Source: Sphingobacterium hotanense
GTDB taxonomy: Bacteria; Bacteroidota; Bacteroidia; Sphingobacteriales; Sphingobacteriaceae
Direction of reading: 5' to 3'
Length of the DNA stretch: 64,000 nt
Assembly: GCF_008274825.1 (NCBI RefSeq)
Contig: NZ_CP030848.1
Coordinates: forward strand, 2,046,001-2,110,000
This document shows, piece after piece, positions 63,591-64,000 of this stretch. The position numbers were made by a program, and so were the translations under genes. The notes beneath the pieces were generated by a model. The model was not told the origin of the DNA. It saw only the letters and a list, made by a program, of their open reading frames with translations, and searched no databases. Every line of letters begins with the position of its first letter. The first letter of the stretch is position 1.

Positions 63591-64000
63591 TGGGGATTCG
63601 TCTATCGGAACACAGATCTTATTTTATTAGACTTCTTCAGGATGAAGAGCTTTTGGATGATAGTACACAAGTACTGTGTCTAAATGCTTCGGAGTTTGAA
63701 AGATATCAAAATGTTGTGTCCAAGTCATTTAATAAAAGTAGTTATCGTTTTCTTTTTGGTAGAAAAGATTCCTTTTATGAGATTAAAGCAGATTATTGCA
63801 TCGGCATAGATTGGCTTGGGAATACAGGTCGAAATCTTTATGTTGAACCAAAGTTAAACACGACCTCAGCTGAAGCATTTAATCAGCAATTAGATCAAGA
63901 AGAGGACGGGTCTGTACGAGACAGCATTTCAGAAAGTGGTGTTTTTTGCGAACTTGATTATTTAAAGATGTTATTAAAAGTAACATCTGTTCGTGAAAGT
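63590..64000 (+). CDS. mcrC: McrC-like restriction subunit, cut by window end
   Basis: 137 codons in view. The ATG at 63590 overlaps the mcrB stop (TAATG). Text such as IRLSEHRSYFIRLL, IKADYCIGIDWLG and LYVEPKLNT matches the N-terminal beta region of McrC, which binds McrB; the PD-(D/E)XK nuclease half lies outside the window, so its integrity cannot be judged. Confidence 0.8.
   Translation, partial: MGIRLSEHRSYFIRLLQDEELLDDSTQVLCLNASEFERYQNVVSKSFNKSSYRFLFGRKDSFYEIKADYCIGIDWLGNTGRNLYVEPKLNTTSAEAFNQQLDQEEDGSVRDSISESGVFCELDYLKMLLKVTSVRES

Larger units (their letters stand above)
42415..64000. mobile_element. Integrative mobilizable element carrying a defence island (right end beyond window)
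   Basis: From the candidate att site: tyrosine recombinase, excisionase-like HTH, RepA-like ATPase, primase, MobC, relaxase, RadC-like JAB protein, then accessory genes and at least eight defence-related genes. There is no type IV secretion operon in view, so it would be mobilized by another conjugative element. Unlike the left flank, almost all genes run on the plus strand. Confidence 0.8.

Overview
The window reads as a chromosomal segment of a Bacteroidota bacterium, most likely Sphingobacteriaceae and plausibly Sphingobacterium (inference). Three SusC/SusD outer-membrane pairs, two ECF sigma/FecR pairs, secreted Gfo/Idh/MocA oxidoreductases and an ISAon1-type insertion sequence support this. 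No rRNA, tRNA or CRISPR array was seen.

Positions 1-36461 hold nutrient-uptake loci. Locus A (1-5806, minus strand) is sigma -> FecR -> SusC -> SusD, with SusD cut by the window start; a Gfo/Idh/MocA gene diverges from it. A 90-residue unknown protein, several hairpins, a dispersed repeat, a BNR-repeat protein and a YceH-family protein follow. Locus B (10362-21510, minus strand) is sigma -> FecR -> SusC with STN domain -> SusD -> HExxH metallopeptidase lipoprotein -> two further lipoproteins. It contains no glycosidase. Locus C (21872-37474) is an amino-sugar utilisation locus: two esterases on the minus strand, and on the plus strand SusC, SusD, a DUF1080 protein, a Gfo/Idh/MocA oxidoreductase, a GH109-type enzyme, NagB, a sugar permease and NagA, with a LacI regulator opposed to NagA. 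Glycans would be captured and cut outside the cytoplasm, N-acetylhexosamines imported, then deacetylated and deaminated toward glycolysis.

Positions 37592-40675 (minus strand) hold a small membrane-lipid sugar cluster: a polytopic membrane protein, a UbiA-type polyprenyl-phosphate transferase broken by a frameshift, a HAD phosphatase and a small drug/metabolite-type transporter. An ISAon1-type IS with 8-bp target duplications (40911-42331) lies just beyond it.

From about 42415 to the end lies an integrative mobilizable element: tyrosine recombinase beside a candidate attachment site, excisionase-like HTH, RepA-like ATPase, primase, candidate oriT, MobC, relaxase and a RadC-like JAB protein. 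Its cargo is a defence island. This comprises a four-gene operon (MmeI-like methyltransferase without a visible nuclease motif, DUF1016 PD-(D/E)XK protein, SF2 helicase, GIY-YIG protein), then a very AT-rich PIN-like/coiled-coil/membrane protein, a stand-alone fragment resembling the HsdR C-terminus, and McrB and McrC (McrC cut by the window end). The four-gene operon together with the PIN-like gene is the best candidate for an undescribed system.
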